64,000 bases of DNA, taken from Elusimicrobiaceae bacterium (GTDB lineage: Bacteria; Elusimicrobiota; Elusimicrobia; Elusimicrobiales; Elusimicrobiaceae). The notes below the pieces were generated by a model. The model did not search any database. It saw nothing but the letters and a program-made list of their open reading frames with translations, and was not told the origin of the DNA. This document shows, one piece after another, positions 54,808 to 63,601 of the stretch. Positions within the stretch are counted from its first letter, which is position 1; the number at the start of each line of letters is the position of its first letter. Made by a program: the position numbers and the translations under genes. Location of the stretch: contig JAFZUQ010000006.1 of the NCBI GenBank assembly GCA_017618215.1, forward strand, positions 148,527-212,526, given 5' to 3'.

Positions 54808-55621
54808 TTTAATTACAAATACAGTCGCCCAATTATGCCAAAAAGCAGCTTATAATCTGCCTAAAGATATTTTTGAATCTTTAAAAACAGCAAAATATCA
54901 AGAGAAAAGCCTTGCCCAAAAAATTTTAAAACTTACTTTGGAAAATGCAAAAATTGCAAAAAAAGGTATTTTTCCACTTTGCCAAGATACAGGTACTGCT
55001 GTTTTATTTGTAGAACTTGGGCAGCAAGTAAAAATTGACGGTTCTTTGGATAGAGCCTTACAAAACGGTATTAAAAAAGGGTTTAAAGAAAATTATTTAA
55101 GAAAATCTATAGTAGAAGAACCTCTTTTAAAAAGAAAAAATACAAAAACAAATACACCGGCAATAGTTCATTATCAAATAGTCAACGGAAGTAAATTAAA
55201 AATTGATTTAATGCTTAAAGGTGGCGGTGCGGAAAATAAAAGTCAAATAAAAATGTTTAACCCTACTGCTTCTAAAGAAGAAATTATTAATTTTATAATA
55301 TCCGTAGTAAAAACTGCAGGTGCAAGTGCTTGCCCGCCATTTGTTGTAGGCATCGGACTTGGCGGAAATTTTGAAATTGCACCTTTACTTGCTAAAAAAG
55401 CATTACTTAGAAAAAAGCAAAATAAAAATTTAAATTATAAAAAACTTGAAAAAGAAATTTTAACAAAAATAAACAAAACAAATATCGGCCCACAAGGTTT
55501 TGGCGGTAAAACGACTGCTCTAAAAGTTTACATAGAATATGCCCCTTGCCATATTGCAAGTTTACCTTGTGCCGTAAATATTTGCTGCCATTCATGCAGA
55601 CATGCAGGGGCTGTTTTATGA
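54788..55621 (+). CDS. Class I fumarate hydratase, alpha subunit
   Basis: 277 residues, the N-terminal half of the iron-sulfur class I fumarase/tartrate dehydratase family as a separate subunit. The three likely 4Fe-4S cysteines are in PLCQDTG, SACPPFVVG and, in the C-terminal region, one of NICCHSCRHAG. GGGAENKS is a further family motif. With the beta subunit it interconverts fumarate and malate; L-tartrate dehydratase activity cannot be excluded. Oxygen-sensitive clusters fit an anaerobe. Confidence 0.93.
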   Translation: MRIIKSNLITNTVAQLCQKAAYNLPKDIFESLKTAKYQEKSLAQKILKLTLENAKIAKKGIFPLCQDTGTAVLFVELGQQVKIDGSLDRALQNGIKKGFKENYLRKSIVEEPLLKRKNTKTNTPAIVHYQIVNGSKLKIDLMLKGGGAENKSQIKMFNPTASKEEIINFIISVVKTAGASACPPFVVGIGLGGNFEIAPLLAKKALLRKKQNKNLNYKKLEKEILTKINKTNIGPQGFGGKTTALKVYIEYAPCHIASLPCAVNICCHSCRHAGAVL

Positions 55622-56133
55622 AGACATATCATTTAATCAATCCTTCCCTTAAAGATTTTAATAAACTTAAAAAAAGTGATTTTATTTACTTAACCTCGAC
55701 AGTATATGTTCTGCGTGATATGGCGCATAAGAAATTACTTGAAGAAAAAGTTTTTCCTTTAAACTTAAAAGGCAAAATAATTTATTATGCCGGTCCCACT
55801 CCAAAGAAAAAAGGACAGGCAAGTGGGGCACTTGGCCCGACAACCAGTTCAAGAATGGATAAATTTTGTAAGGAATTTATCAAAAAAACAGGTATAATTG
55901 GTATTATAGGCAAAGGGGCACGCTCAAGAGAAGCCAACCTATGCCAAAAAGGTAAAGTTATTTACTTCGCTGCCCCTGGCGGATTAGGCGCTTTGGGCGG
56001 AAATAGCGTAAAAAATAGTAAAATTATATTGTACCCGGAACTTGGGCCGGAAGCAGTATATAAAGTTCAGCTTGAAAATTTACCTTTAATTGTTGCCCAA
56101 GATTTAAAAGGAAATAATATTTACGGAGAGTAA
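55618..56133 (+). CDS. Class I fumarate hydratase, beta subunit
   Basis: About 171 residues from ATG 55618, which overlaps the alpha-subunit stop (ATGA). The frame is open to 55546, but that would add residues from inside the alpha gene. The C-terminal-half signature is complete: IIYYAGPTPKKKGQASGALGPTTSSRMD, GIIGKGARS and AAPGGLGALGGNSV. It pairs with the alpha subunit to form the active fumarase. Confidence 0.93.
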   Translation: MKTYHLINPSLKDFNKLKKSDFIYLTSTVYVLRDMAHKKLLEEKVFPLNLKGKIIYYAGPTPKKKGQASGALGPTTSSRMDKFCKEFIKKTGIIGIIGKGARSREANLCQKGKVIYFAAPGGLGALGGNSVKNSKIILYPELGPEAVYKVQLENLPLIVAQDLKGNNIYGE

Positions 56134-56135
56134 TA

Positions 56136-56687
56136 ATGAAAAAATTTATTTTACCAATTTTATTTATTGTTATAGCAGCTTGTTTTTGTGCTTGTGTTCA
56201 TGAAGAACCTTACAACAGAAATTCAAGTAATTCTTATGAACAAAAATTAAGGCGTTATTCTTTTTTACCGTTCATGTACGAAGATAAATTTTATGCATAC
56301 TATGCCCCTGCTACAAGAATTTCAGGCCCGGATAGAAAGGGTAATTATAAATTTAAATTTGCAGGCGGCCCAAGGCAAGGTGAGAAGGTAAAATCAAAAA
56401 ATGCCATTATACGAACATATGAGTCAAATGGTTATGATTTAAAAAAAGGCATGGTAGTTTTAGTTAATCATTTTAATCCTAAAGTACATGATGATAACGC
56501 AAGAATAGATACATGGCGTTTAGCCGTAGTGTATAGTCTGCAAAATTTGGAAAACAATATTGTCGTGGTAGAATTACCCCATGATAAGAATGATTTCGCC
56601 GCACAAAAAGAAGCTTATTATCTTAAAAATGTACGTGTAATAACAAAACCGGATGATATAAGAGATATCCGTAATTTTATTTACTAA
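56136..56687 (+). CDS. Predicted lipoprotein of unknown function
   Basis: 183 residues. The signal peptide ends in an Ala/Cys-rich stretch (AACFCAC); the most likely lipidated residue is the last Cys of that stretch, before VHEE. The mature part has a beta-rich domain (FAGGPRQGEKVKSKNAII, KKGMVVLVNHF, WRLAVVYSLQNLENNIVVVELP) that may be an SH3- or Tudor-like barrel. I recognise no family. It starts two bases after the fumarase beta stop. Confidence 0.7.
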   Translation: MKKFILPILFIVIAACFCACVHEEPYNRNSSNSYEQKLRRYSFLPFMYEDKFYAYYAPATRISGPDRKGNYKFKFAGGPRQGEKVKSKNAIIRTYESNGYDLKKGMVVLVNHFNPKVHDDNARIDTWRLAVVYSLQNLENNIVVVELPHDKNDFAAQKEAYYLKNVRVITKPDDIRDIRNFIY

Positions 56688-56699
56688 TTAAGGCATTAA

Positions 56700-57125
56700 A
56701 TGGAAAAATCTACTAGAAAAACTATTTTTATAAAAAAAGATTTACAGGTTAAATTCATTTTATTTATTCTGTTAGCTGTTTTGTTTGGGATGGTTTTGTT
56801 CGGTTATCAATTCCTAACATTTATGCAAGATATTTTTAAGGATCACCCTGTATTATTGCAACGAGTTTATGAAGAAGGCCCGAAATTAATTTATCCTTTA
56901 ATTATAAAAAGTACGATATTTTTTGCATTACTTGCAATGGTATCGGCTTTACTTTCCCACCGTATAGCCGGCCCCGTATATCACTTAGAAAGAGTTTGCA
57001 GAGAGATTAAGGAAGGTAACAAACAAATTCGTGTTAAACTTCGTAAAGGAGACGCTTTATCTGATCTGGCAAATGAATTTAATTCAATGCTTGATTACAT
57101 TACAAAGGAGGAGAATAAAAAGTGA
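56700..57125 (+). CDS. Membrane protein with a HAMP domain only
   Basis: 141 residues: membrane helices at about 17-40 and 62-88 with a short periplasmic loop between, then a HAMP domain (about 88-136, AGPVYHLERVCREIKEGN, LSDLANEFNSMLDYI). No kinase, cyclase or methyl-accepting domain follows, so it may relay a signal to a separate partner or be structural. It overlaps the TolC-like gene by four bases. Confidence 0.85.
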   Translation: MEKSTRKTIFIKKDLQVKFILFILLAVLFGMVLFGYQFLTFMQDIFKDHPVLLQRVYEEGPKLIYPLIIKSTIFFALLAMVSALLSHRIAGPVYHLERVCREIKEGNKQIRVKLRKGDALSDLANEFNSMLDYITKEENKK

Positions 57126-58420
57126 AAAAATTTTATTGTTTAATTTTTTTGTTTTTTTCTTTTTCGGTATTTACCCAAGCTCAACAATATCGCCTAAAAT
57201 ATTCAGCTGATGACAAGAAGCCGCTTTCCCTAGAAAATGTAATTCGTTTATCTCTAGAAAACAGTTATGACTTACTGCTAATTGAACAAGATTTAATAAT
57301 TGCGGAACAACGTATAAAAGAAGCAAAATTTTTGTATTTTCCAAGAATTAGTTTTAATGGCTCTGCAACGGCGTACAATTTGGATTATCCCATCATCTTG
57401 CCGGAGATGATAGGCCAACGTTTGATAATGCCTGATACAAATCATAAGAGGGAAGATTTATTTTACGGAGTGGGTGTTTCTGCTGTTCAATACATATACG
57501 GCGGCGGTAGAATTTCAAGCACTTTAGATTTAGCCCGCGCATCAAATAAAGAAACACAAAGCCGTTACCAAAACGCAAAAAATATCGTAATATTGGCTGC
57601 TAAAAAAGCTTTTTATGAATATTTGTACACTCAAGAAAAAAACAAATTGGCTGAAGAAGTATTTAATAAAGCCCAAAAAATTGCTCGGCAAAAAGAATTA
57701 AATCCTTCACAAAAAATTTTAGTTTCTGCTGAATTATCTTCTTTTGAGAGTTTGGCTTCCAAAGCAACAGCAGAATTAAATGAAGCAAAAATAAATCTCT
57801 TAAAAGTCCTGAATAAAGAGTTTAACAGTGAAATAACATTTGAAGGTTCTTTGGAATATGACCCCATAGAAGTAGATTTAAAGAAATTAAACTTATGGGC
57901 TATGGAATTCCGTCCTGAAGTTAAAAATGCTATGTACAAACTTGAAATGGATAACATTGCTGTTAAATTATCTTTAACACGCAGTTATCCGGATATTTTA
58001 CTCGGTGCCTCTTATGACAGGCAAGGTACAGACAGCTTAAAACAAGAAAATATGCAATTAAGTTTGGCTTTTAAATTACCGCTGGGGTATGATTATACAA
58101 CCCAAGTAAAGCAAAAAAGAGCTGAGCAGCGCCAAACAGTGTTAAGACAGGCTGCCGTAGAAGATACTGTCAGATTACAAGTACTGGAAGCATATAATAA
58201 TTTAAATTTTTGGCAAACGGAAACACCAAACCGTATAAAAACCTGGGAAACAATAAAAACTCAGTTTAAAGATTTTATGAAGGGAAGCTATCCTTTAAAA
58301 GATAGTTTCGATTCCCTAAATTATTATTATCAAGCTGGGGTTAAAAGTCTTGAAGCACAAAAGGAACATCTTGTAGCTATTGCTAACCTTGAAAATGCTA
58401 TAGGTAAAGACTTAAAATAA
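57122..58420 (+). CDS. Second TolC-like outer-membrane protein
   Basis: 432 residues from a GTG start preceded by AAGGAGGAG and overlapping the HAMP gene stop (GTGA). The signal peptide is about 1-20. Outer-membrane efflux repeats cover about 35-220 and 235-430 (SLENVIRLSLENSYDLLLIEQ, YFPRISFNGSATAYNLDYP, RPEVKNAMYKLEMDNIAV). It is divergent from the protein at 8696 and has no adaptor or pump beside it, so it may serve a different exporter. Confidence 0.88.
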   Translation: MKKFYCLIFLFFSFSVFTQAQQYRLKYSADDKKPLSLENVIRLSLENSYDLLLIEQDLIIAEQRIKEAKFLYFPRISFNGSATAYNLDYPIILPEMIGQRLIMPDTNHKREDLFYGVGVSAVQYIYGGGRISSTLDLARASNKETQSRYQNAKNIVILAAKKAFYEYLYTQEKNKLAEEVFNKAQKIARQKELNPSQKILVSAELSSFESLASKATAELNEAKINLLKVLNKEFNSEITFEGSLEYDPIEVDLKKLNLWAMEFRPEVKNAMYKLEMDNIAVKLSLTRSYPDILLGASYDRQGTDSLKQENMQLSLAFKLPLGYDYTTQVKQKRAEQRQTVLRQAAVEDTVRLQVLEAYNNLNFWQTETPNRIKTWETIKTQFKDFMKGSYPLKDSFDSLNYYYQAGVKSLEAQKEHLVAIANLENAIGKDLK

Positions 58421-58421
58421 A

Positions 58422-59381
58422 ATGTCGTTTCGCTTAAAACAAATATTATTATTCTCTTGTTTTCTTTGCTTTTTAGGGCAAGGCATTTTTGCTTTAAATA
58501 CAAAAGAAGAAGATGCTATTTTGCGTGATTTTGCCTGGCAAAAATTTACTCAACTTCCGAAAGATGAACGCCAAAAAATAGGTGTTACTCTTTCAGCAGG
58601 TGCTTTGCGCGGGGCCTCACATATCGGAGTTATGGAGGTCCTTTCAGAAGCCGCACTTCCTATTGATTATATGTCAGGCACTTCTATGGGCTGCATAGTC
58701 GGCGCTTTATATAATGCTGGGTTACCCTTACAACATTTACAAGATTTAGTAAATAATATCAAAACAAGTTTTATTTCAAGAGATTTTAATATAGGCGGAG
58801 TATTAAAATATTTATTTGCGGAAAAATTATTCTCTTCAGAAGAATTCCAAGAATTTATTGATAAGGAAGTAGGTTCCAAAAATTATGAAGATTTACCTAT
58901 CCCTTTTGCCTGCGTATCTGCAGATATTAAGACTGGGGAAAAGGTTGTATTTGATAGCGGACCTTTATCTTTAGGTGTGAGAGCAAGTATGAATTTACCG
59001 GGCGTTTTTGAACCGGTAGAATACCGTCAAAGATTACTTGTTGACGGTGGAATAGTAGATTATATGCCGGTAGATTTAGTTAAAAAAATGGGGGCTGATT
59101 TTATAATTGCTGTTTATGCTTTACCCAGTTTTGCCGGTAGTAAACCTTCAAACATTATGGGTTATGTACTAAGAATCGGTGACTTAAGAGGTGCGGTTTT
59201 AACAGAGGATTCAGAAAATCAGGCAAATTTTGTAATTCTTTCAAGGGTTGGGGAAATCGGTTCATCGGACCGTTCTAAAACAAATTTAGCAATAGAAATA
59301 GGTGCGTCTTCCGCATACCAAGCATTACCGCAACTTAAAGAAAAACTTATTATAAACGGAGTTAATTATGTCTTTAAATAA
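58422..59381 (+). CDS. Secreted patatin-like phospholipase
   Basis: 319 residues with a signal peptide (about 1-24). The catalytic dyad is present: nucleophile Ser88 in SGTSMG and Asp208 in VDGGIVDYMP. The oxyanion segment is AGALRGASHIG instead of the usual GGGxRG. It should hydrolyse acyl ester bonds of lipids in the periplasm or at the surface. It overlaps the TPR gene by 14 bases. Confidence 0.9.
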   Translation: MSFRLKQILLFSCFLCFLGQGIFALNTKEEDAILRDFAWQKFTQLPKDERQKIGVTLSAGALRGASHIGVMEVLSEAALPIDYMSGTSMGCIVGALYNAGLPLQHLQDLVNNIKTSFISRDFNIGGVLKYLFAEKLFSSEEFQEFIDKEVGSKNYEDLPIPFACVSADIKTGEKVVFDSGPLSLGVRASMNLPGVFEPVEYRQRLLVDGGIVDYMPVDLVKKMGADFIIAVYALPSFAGSKPSNIMGYVLRIGDLRGAVLTEDSENQANFVILSRVGEIGSSDRSKTNLAIEIGASSAYQALPQLKEKLIINGVNYVFK

Positions 59382-60339
59382 AATACTTCCGTTATTTTTA
59401 ATTCTCTTATTTTTGCCTTTGCAAAGCAAAGCCCTTTTGGGACTGACAAAAAGATTGGACCAAAAACAAAAAATTACAGCTGCCCGTGAAGCATACGCAA
59501 AAGGCAATTACGAACAAGCCATAGAAATAAGCAAAAATTTCTTAATGGAAAACCAAGAAGCACCAAAACGAAGATCCCGCCGTATTTATTCCGTTTTAGG
59601 TAATGCGTATGCGGCCCTTAATGATTATGATCATGCACTTTTAATTTATAATGAGGCTCTAGAAGTTTTACCAAAAGATATTGAACTCAATTTAGCTTTG
59701 GCAAATTTATATTATAAAACTGAATTATATGATAAGGCTATAGAATTTTACAATAAAGTTTTGCTGCTTGATAAAGATAACTCTAATGCTATGCTTGGGC
59801 TTGGTAAATCTTACTTGCAAATAGGATTTCTATCAAAATCCAGGCAATATTTTAAAGATTACTTAAACAAAAAAGGGCAGAAAGATAATTCCGTTTATTA
59901 TGATTATGCCGTGGCAAATTTTTTATCGAACAATCAAAATATAGCACTTGAATATGCACAAAAAGCACAAGAAATTGATGGAAACAATCCGAATATTTAT
60001 TTTTTAATTGCAAAAATTTATAGTACCTTAAATGAAACTGAAAAAGCAATTGACAATATAGATAAAGCTTTAGAATTGTCAAATAATAGAGAAGATATTT
60101 TATTAACTTCCTTGCTTTGGAAAGCTTATAGAAAAGATACTGCAAAAGAGGCTTTAAAGGAAATCAAAGATTACCAAAAGCAAAACCCTAACAGTCAATT
60201 AGCTGTATTTATTGAGGGTGTATCTTTATTAACACAAGGCCAAAAGCAAAAAGCAATTAACGTATTTAAAAAAATTCAAAATCAAAATGAAGACAGTTTT
60301 ATTAAAGAAATTGCAGAACAAATTATAAAAAATAATTGA
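59368..60339 (+). CDS. Secreted TPR-repeat protein
   Basis: 323 residues with a signal peptide (about 1-22). At least six tetratricopeptide repeats run from about 35 to 300, for example YAALNDYDHALLIYNEALEV, YYKTELYDKAIEFYNKVLLL and YSTLNETEKAIDNIDKALEL. It is a periplasmic protein-binding scaffold, perhaps for the products of the neighbouring patatin and TolC-like genes. CGGAG precedes the ATG. Confidence 0.9.
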   Translation: MSLNKILPLFLILLFLPLQSKALLGLTKRLDQKQKITAAREAYAKGNYEQAIEISKNFLMENQEAPKRRSRRIYSVLGNAYAALNDYDHALLIYNEALEVLPKDIELNLALANLYYKTELYDKAIEFYNKVLLLDKDNSNAMLGLGKSYLQIGFLSKSRQYFKDYLNKKGQKDNSVYYDYAVANFLSNNQNIALEYAQKAQEIDGNNPNIYFLIAKIYSTLNETEKAIDNIDKALELSNNREDILLTSLLWKAYRKDTAKEALKEIKDYQKQNPNSQLAVFIEGVSLLTQGQKQKAINVFKKIQNQNEDSFIKEIAEQIIKNN

Positions 60340-60345
60340 GGTTTT

Positions 60346-61116
60346 ATGTTACTTACAATAGATGTAGGAAATACGCAAATATATTGCGGAGTTTTAAAAA
60401 ATAACAAGGTTTGTGCACGCTTTCGCCATACTTCAAGCGGCGTAGTTACCGCTGATGAACTTGGTGTCTTTTTATTAAACGCCTTAAACGCAAACGGTAT
60501 TAAAGCGAAAGAGATAAAACAAGTCGCAATATCTTCGGTAGTACCGGCAATTACACACTCTATTATACATTCAATTAAAAAATACTTCAACCTAAAACCC
60601 TTTGTGATAGATGAGAATATAAAAACAAAAATTTATTTTGATAACAACACATTAAACGGGCTCGGAGCAGACAGAATTGCGGATATTGAAGGGGCTTTTT
60701 ATTTACATCCAAAAAATAATTTGCTTATTATTGATTTCGGTACTGCTATAACTTTCGATGCGGTAGCAAAAGACGGCAAATACTTAGGCGGCGCAATTTC
60801 TGCAGGGCCTATGCTTTCCATGCGGGCTTTAGCAGGCGGAACTGCTTTGCTTTCTACGGTGGAAATTAAAAAACCAAAATCTGCTGCAGGCCTTACTACC
60901 GAAACTCAAATACAATCAGGTTTGGTTTTAGGTACTATAGGGCTTGTTAAAGAAATCATAACACGCTTAAAAAAAGAATGTTTTAAAAAAGAAAAATTTA
61001 TAATTATCGGCACGGGCGGCCTTGGAAGAATATTTGAAAAAGAAAATATCTTTGACTTTTATGAACCTGACCTCATTTTACTGGGCCTTGCCTCTCTAAT
61101 AAAGGCAAATAAATGA
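60346..61116 (+). CDS. coaX: Type III pantothenate kinase
   Basis: 256 residues of the ASKHA fold: IDVGNTQIYCG (phosphate loop, Asp), LGADRIADIEGA, IIDFGTAITFDAV and GGAISAGPMLSMRAL. It makes 4'-phosphopantothenate, the first step to coenzyme A. GAGG precedes the ATG. It overlaps the NYN gene by four bases. Confidence 0.95.
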   Translation: MLLTIDVGNTQIYCGVLKNNKVCARFRHTSSGVVTADELGVFLLNALNANGIKAKEIKQVAISSVVPAITHSIIHSIKKYFNLKPFVIDENIKTKIYFDNNTLNGLGADRIADIEGAFYLHPKNNLLIIDFGTAITFDAVAKDGKYLGGAISAGPMLSMRALAGGTALLSTVEIKKPKSAAGLTTETQIQSGLVLGTIGLVKEIITRLKKECFKKEKFIIIGTGGLGRIFEKENIFDFYEPDLILLGLASLIKANK

Positions 61117-61508
61117 TATCCACAAAACCGACAATTTATTTAGTTGATGCTTTAAATTTTTTAAGAAGTTTTTTGCAAGTTCCACCTAGTGATGAAGAAA
61201 AAACTTTGCGGGCTTTAATTGCTGCTTTAAATGATATTTCATTGACTGAGTATAAAGGCTCAACTTTCCGTTTAATAATAGATGGAAGTTTTAGAAATAT
61301 CGGCCCGACCTCTCCGGAAAATGTTGATGCTTTATTTTCCGAAGACCAAACTGCTGATGAACTAATTTTAGAGCAAGCAATTTATTTAAAAAATTCAGCG
61401 CGACGTGTTTGCGTGGTTACTTATGACCGCGGCATAACAAATACTTTAAGGGAAGAAGGTATAAAAATTTTAAGTTGTGAAAAATTTTTTGATACTTTTC
61501 TTTCATAA
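61113..61508 (+). CDS. NYN-domain (YacP-like) putative ribonuclease
   Basis: 131 residues forming one PIN-like NYN domain. Conserved acids are visible in YLVDALNFLRSF, LIIDGSF, TADELI and TYDRGI. YacP/Rae1 of Bacillus is a ribosome-associated endonuclease of this family; the same function here is inferred. It is coupled to coaX by an ATGA overlap and ends 20 bases before tRNA-Leu. Confidence 0.82.
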   Translation: MISTKPTIYLVDALNFLRSFLQVPPSDEEKTLRALIAALNDISLTEYKGSTFRLIIDGSFRNIGPTSPENVDALFSEDQTADELILEQAIYLKNSARRVCVVTYDRGITNTLREEGIKILSCEKFFDTFLS

Positions 61509-61528
61509 TTTGCTAAAATATATGTGTT

Positions 61529-61612
61529 GGGCTGGTGGCGGAATTGGTAGACGCGTCAGACTTAAAATCTGATGATCGCAAGATCGTGGGGGTTCGAGTC
61601 CCCCCCTGCCCA
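61529..61612 (+). tRNA. tRNA-Leu (anticodon TAA)
   Basis: An 84-base class II cloverleaf with a long variable arm and no encoded CCA. The anticodon stem TCAGA/TCTGA holds the loop CTTAAAA. The T arm is GGGGG-TTCGAGT-CCCCC. The acceptor stem GGGCTGG/CCTGCCC has a U-U mismatch at pair 5-68, which is unusual. Confidence 0.95.
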
Positions 61613-61629
61613 CACTTTTAAAACAAATT

Positions 61630-61656
61630 GCCGCCGCATGAAGCGGCTCTTTTTTT
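61630..61656 (+). terminator. Intrinsic terminator after tRNA-Leu(TAA)
   Basis: GCCGC pairs with GCGGC around an eight-base loop, followed by TCTTTTTTT. Confidence 0.75.
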
Positions 61657-61667
61657 AGGAGGCAAAA

Positions 61668-62348
61668 ATGTTAGAAGATTTTATAATGACCTTAAAAAAG
61701 ACATTTTCGTGGCTTACTACAATTTTACCTCAAGGAATTAAATTAGCAATAATAGTTGTTGCCGTTTCTATATTTTTCTGTATATTGGGTTTATTCTTTT
61801 TAGATAACATTTTTATGCCTCTTTCTTCAATTTGTTTGGTTCTAGCTTTTTTTATATTGTTCTTTTTCCGCAACCCGGACCGTACGGCTCAATTTAGTGA
61901 AAACGAAATTACTGCCCCTGCTGACGGAACTATTTTATCAATTAAAACGGAAGAAGATCCAAATACTATTGTTATCCGTATGTTTCTTTCAATTTTTAAT
62001 GTACATGTTCAACGTGCACCTTTCAGCGGCGAAGTTAGTGAAATAAAATATACAAAAGGTTCTTTCTTATTTGCAAATAACCCTAATGCTGATAAAAATG
62101 AACGCAATTTAATTGCCTTTAATACAAATAAAGGCCAAATCGCTATCGAACAAATAACGGGTGCTATTGCGAGGCGTATTGAATGTTGGGTAGAAAAAGG
62201 CCAAAGAGTTGATATCGGCCAAAGGGTTGGTTTCATTCGTTTTGGTTCACAAGTGGCTTTATATTTACCCAAGGATAAAGTTACTTTAACAGTTAAGGAA
62301 GGCCAATGTGTACAAGGCGGCCTTACCGTAATGGGGTTATGGAGGTAA
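61668..62348 (+). CDS. psd: Phosphatidylserine decarboxylase
   Basis: 226 residues of the short, archaeal-type Psd group. Two N-terminal membrane helices (about 25-65) precede FFRNPDR and the core VHVQRAPFSGEV. The self-cleavage site is FGS (Ser194 in RFGSQVALY), where the proenzyme splits to form the pyruvoyl group. It makes phosphatidylethanolamine from phosphatidylserine supplied by PssA, encoded one base later. AGGAGG precedes the ATG. Confidence 0.94.
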   Translation: MLEDFIMTLKKTFSWLTTILPQGIKLAIIVVAVSIFFCILGLFFLDNIFMPLSSICLVLAFFILFFFRNPDRTAQFSENEITAPADGTILSIKTEEDPNTIVIRMFLSIFNVHVQRAPFSGEVSEIKYTKGSFLFANNPNADKNERNLIAFNTNKGQIAIEQITGAIARRIECWVEKGQRVDIGQRVGFIRFGSQVALYLPKDKVTLTVKEGQCVQGGLTVMGLWR

Positions 62349-62349
62349 T

Positions 62350-63126
62350 ATGGTAAATTTTCAAAAAGTTAAACAAATGGGTATTGTTACAATACCGTCT
62401 TTATTTACTATCGGGAATATAACTTGTGGTTTTTTCTCTATACTTGCATCAGTTGAAGGGGATTTTAGTTTCGCTGGGCTTTTGATTTTTATTGCCATGC
62501 TCTTTGATGCCTTTGACGGGCGCGTTGCAAGGATGTTGCATGCGGAATCATCTTTCGGTGTGGAAATGGATTCACTTGCCGATTTGATTTCCTTTTGCGC
62601 AGCACCTGCTTTTTTGATTTATTATATTGCTTTAAGGGAAACAACTTTCGGTGCCCCTATCGCTTTTATTTTTATGCTTTTTGGTGCTATACGTTTAGCA
62701 AAATTTAATGTACTTGCAAACACCGGTAAAGGTTCTAAAAAACATTTTTCCGGTTTACCTACTCCGGCGGCAGCAGCGGTTTTAGTTTCACTTGCATTAT
62801 CTTATGATGCCCTTTCTTTAGAAGAAGTTAGGAAAGTTTTACCGATCGCAAAAGTATACATTCCATATATTTTCAGTGCGGTTTCTTTTGTAACTTTAGG
62901 GCTTGCGCTTTTGATGGTTTCAAATATTCCTTATGCTTCTTTTAAGAGTAAACCTACGGATCAGAACAGGAAAGTTACACTCGGTAAATTCTTATTTTTA
63001 GCAGTTTTGATTATTTTGTTTATTAAATATCCGCAAGATATCGTTTTTATCGTTTTCGGTCTCTATGCCTTAATAGGTTTGATAGTGGCTTTTGTGCGGA
63101 AATTCATGGCCTTACACAGCAAATAA
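62350..63126 (+). CDS. pssA: CDP-diacylglycerol-serine O-phosphatidyltransferase
   Basis: 258 residues with about seven membrane helices. The CDP-alcohol phosphotransferase motif is complete: DAFDGRVARMLHAESSFG followed by VEMDSLAD. It joins serine to CDP-diacylglycerol. With psd it forms the two-gene route to phosphatidylethanolamine. GGAGG lies just upstream of the ATG. Confidence 0.95.
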   Translation: MVNFQKVKQMGIVTIPSLFTIGNITCGFFSILASVEGDFSFAGLLIFIAMLFDAFDGRVARMLHAESSFGVEMDSLADLISFCAAPAFLIYYIALRETTFGAPIAFIFMLFGAIRLAKFNVLANTGKGSKKHFSGLPTPAAAAVLVSLALSYDALSLEEVRKVLPIAKVYIPYIFSAVSFVTLGLALLMVSNIPYASFKSKPTDQNRKVTLGKFLFLAVLIILFIKYPQDIVFIVFGLYALIGLIVAFVRKFMALHSK

Positions 63127-63135
63127 ATTTAATAC

Positions 63136-63219
63136 GGGCGGGTGGCGGAATTGGCAGACGCGTACGGCTCAGGACCGTATGTCCTAACGGACTTAGGGGT
63201 TCAAATCCCCTCTCGCCCA
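63136..63219 (+). tRNA. tRNA-Leu (anticodon CAG)
   Basis: An 84-base class II cloverleaf without encoded CCA. Acceptor stem GGGCGGG/CTCGCCC (one G-U); anticodon stem TACGG/CCGTA with loop CTCAGGA; T arm AGGGG-TTCAAAT-CCCCT. Its segment TTCAAATCCCCTCT (63200-63213) recurs in direct and inverted form through the repeat array downstream. Confidence 0.97.
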
Positions 63220-63229
63220 AAAATAAAAA

Positions 63230-63255
63230 ACACACCCTTTCGGGTGTTTTTTTAT
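63230..63255 (+). terminator. Intrinsic terminator after tRNA-Leu(CAG)
   Basis: ACACCC, loop TTTC, GGGTGT, then TTTTTTATTTT. It is very strong and separates the tRNA transcript from the repeat array. Confidence 0.9.
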
Positions 63256-63264
63256 TTTCGGCTG

Positions 63265-63402
63265 CGCAATGCCAACTGCTTGGCATTGCGGGGGATTTGA
63301 AGGGCGGAGCGTTGTTTTTGTTTGCGAAGCAAGGCAAAAACCGCGAGCCCAGGCCTTGGAGCATTTTCCGTCAGGAAAATGACGGAAAGGCAAATCCCCT
63401 CT
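63265..63402. repeat. Structured repeat unit A
   Basis: This is the first of three related units in the 628-base gene-free stretch 63220-63847. It consists of hairpin I (11-bp perfect stem 63265-63290, loop CTGC), the left end GGGGATTTGAA (63291-63301), hairpin II (TTGC-GAA-GCAA at 63322-63332 inside a longer TTTTTG/CAAAAA stem), hairpin III (CATTTTCC-GTCA-GGAAAATG, 63362-63381) and the right end CAAATCCCCTCT (63391-63402). The right end equals the T-arm 3' side of tRNA-Leu(CAG), and the left end is its inverse complement. No convincing protein is encoded. Confidence 0.75.
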
Positions 63403-63403
63403 A

Positions 63404-63433
63404 AAATTACCCTTCAGGGTAATTTATTTTTTT
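63404..63433 (+). terminator. Terminator-like hairpin between units A and B
   Basis: AAATTACCC, loop TTCA, GGGTAATTT, then ATTTTTTT. It holds the same place after the CAAATCCCCTCT end of unit A as the tRNA terminator does after the tRNA. Confidence 0.75.
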
Positions 63434-63440
63434 GGACGAT

Positions 63441-63600
63441 GACGGAAAGCAAACTGCTTTGCTTTCCGTCGGGATTTGAAAGCCGCAGCCATATCCGAGT
63501 TTGAGCGCAAGCCGTACCGGCGAGCGCGAAAGGCGAGGATGGCGAGGCGGGGCCGCAAGCGCCGCACGTCAGTAAGGCGACTTGTGGCCAAATCCCCTCT
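63441..63600. repeat. Structured repeat unit B
   Basis: Hairpin I is a 13-bp perfect stem (63441-63470) with loop CTGC, different in sequence from that of unit A. GGGATTTGAA follows at 63471-63480, then a G+C-rich core with a GCAA-loop hairpin near 63503. Hairpin III is imperfect with loop GTCA (near 63568), and CAAATCCCCTCT ends the unit at 63589-63600. By hand count 83 of the 130 bases from 63471 are G or C, far above the surroundings. Confidence 0.72.
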
Positions 63601-63601
63601 C

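Noticed and set aside
63104..63364. Minus-strand frame with a GERGFEPLSP-like sequence
   Set aside because: It reads the antisense of tRNA-Leu(CAG) and the terminator. Such GFEP-type sequences are classic artefacts of translating tRNA T-arms backwards.
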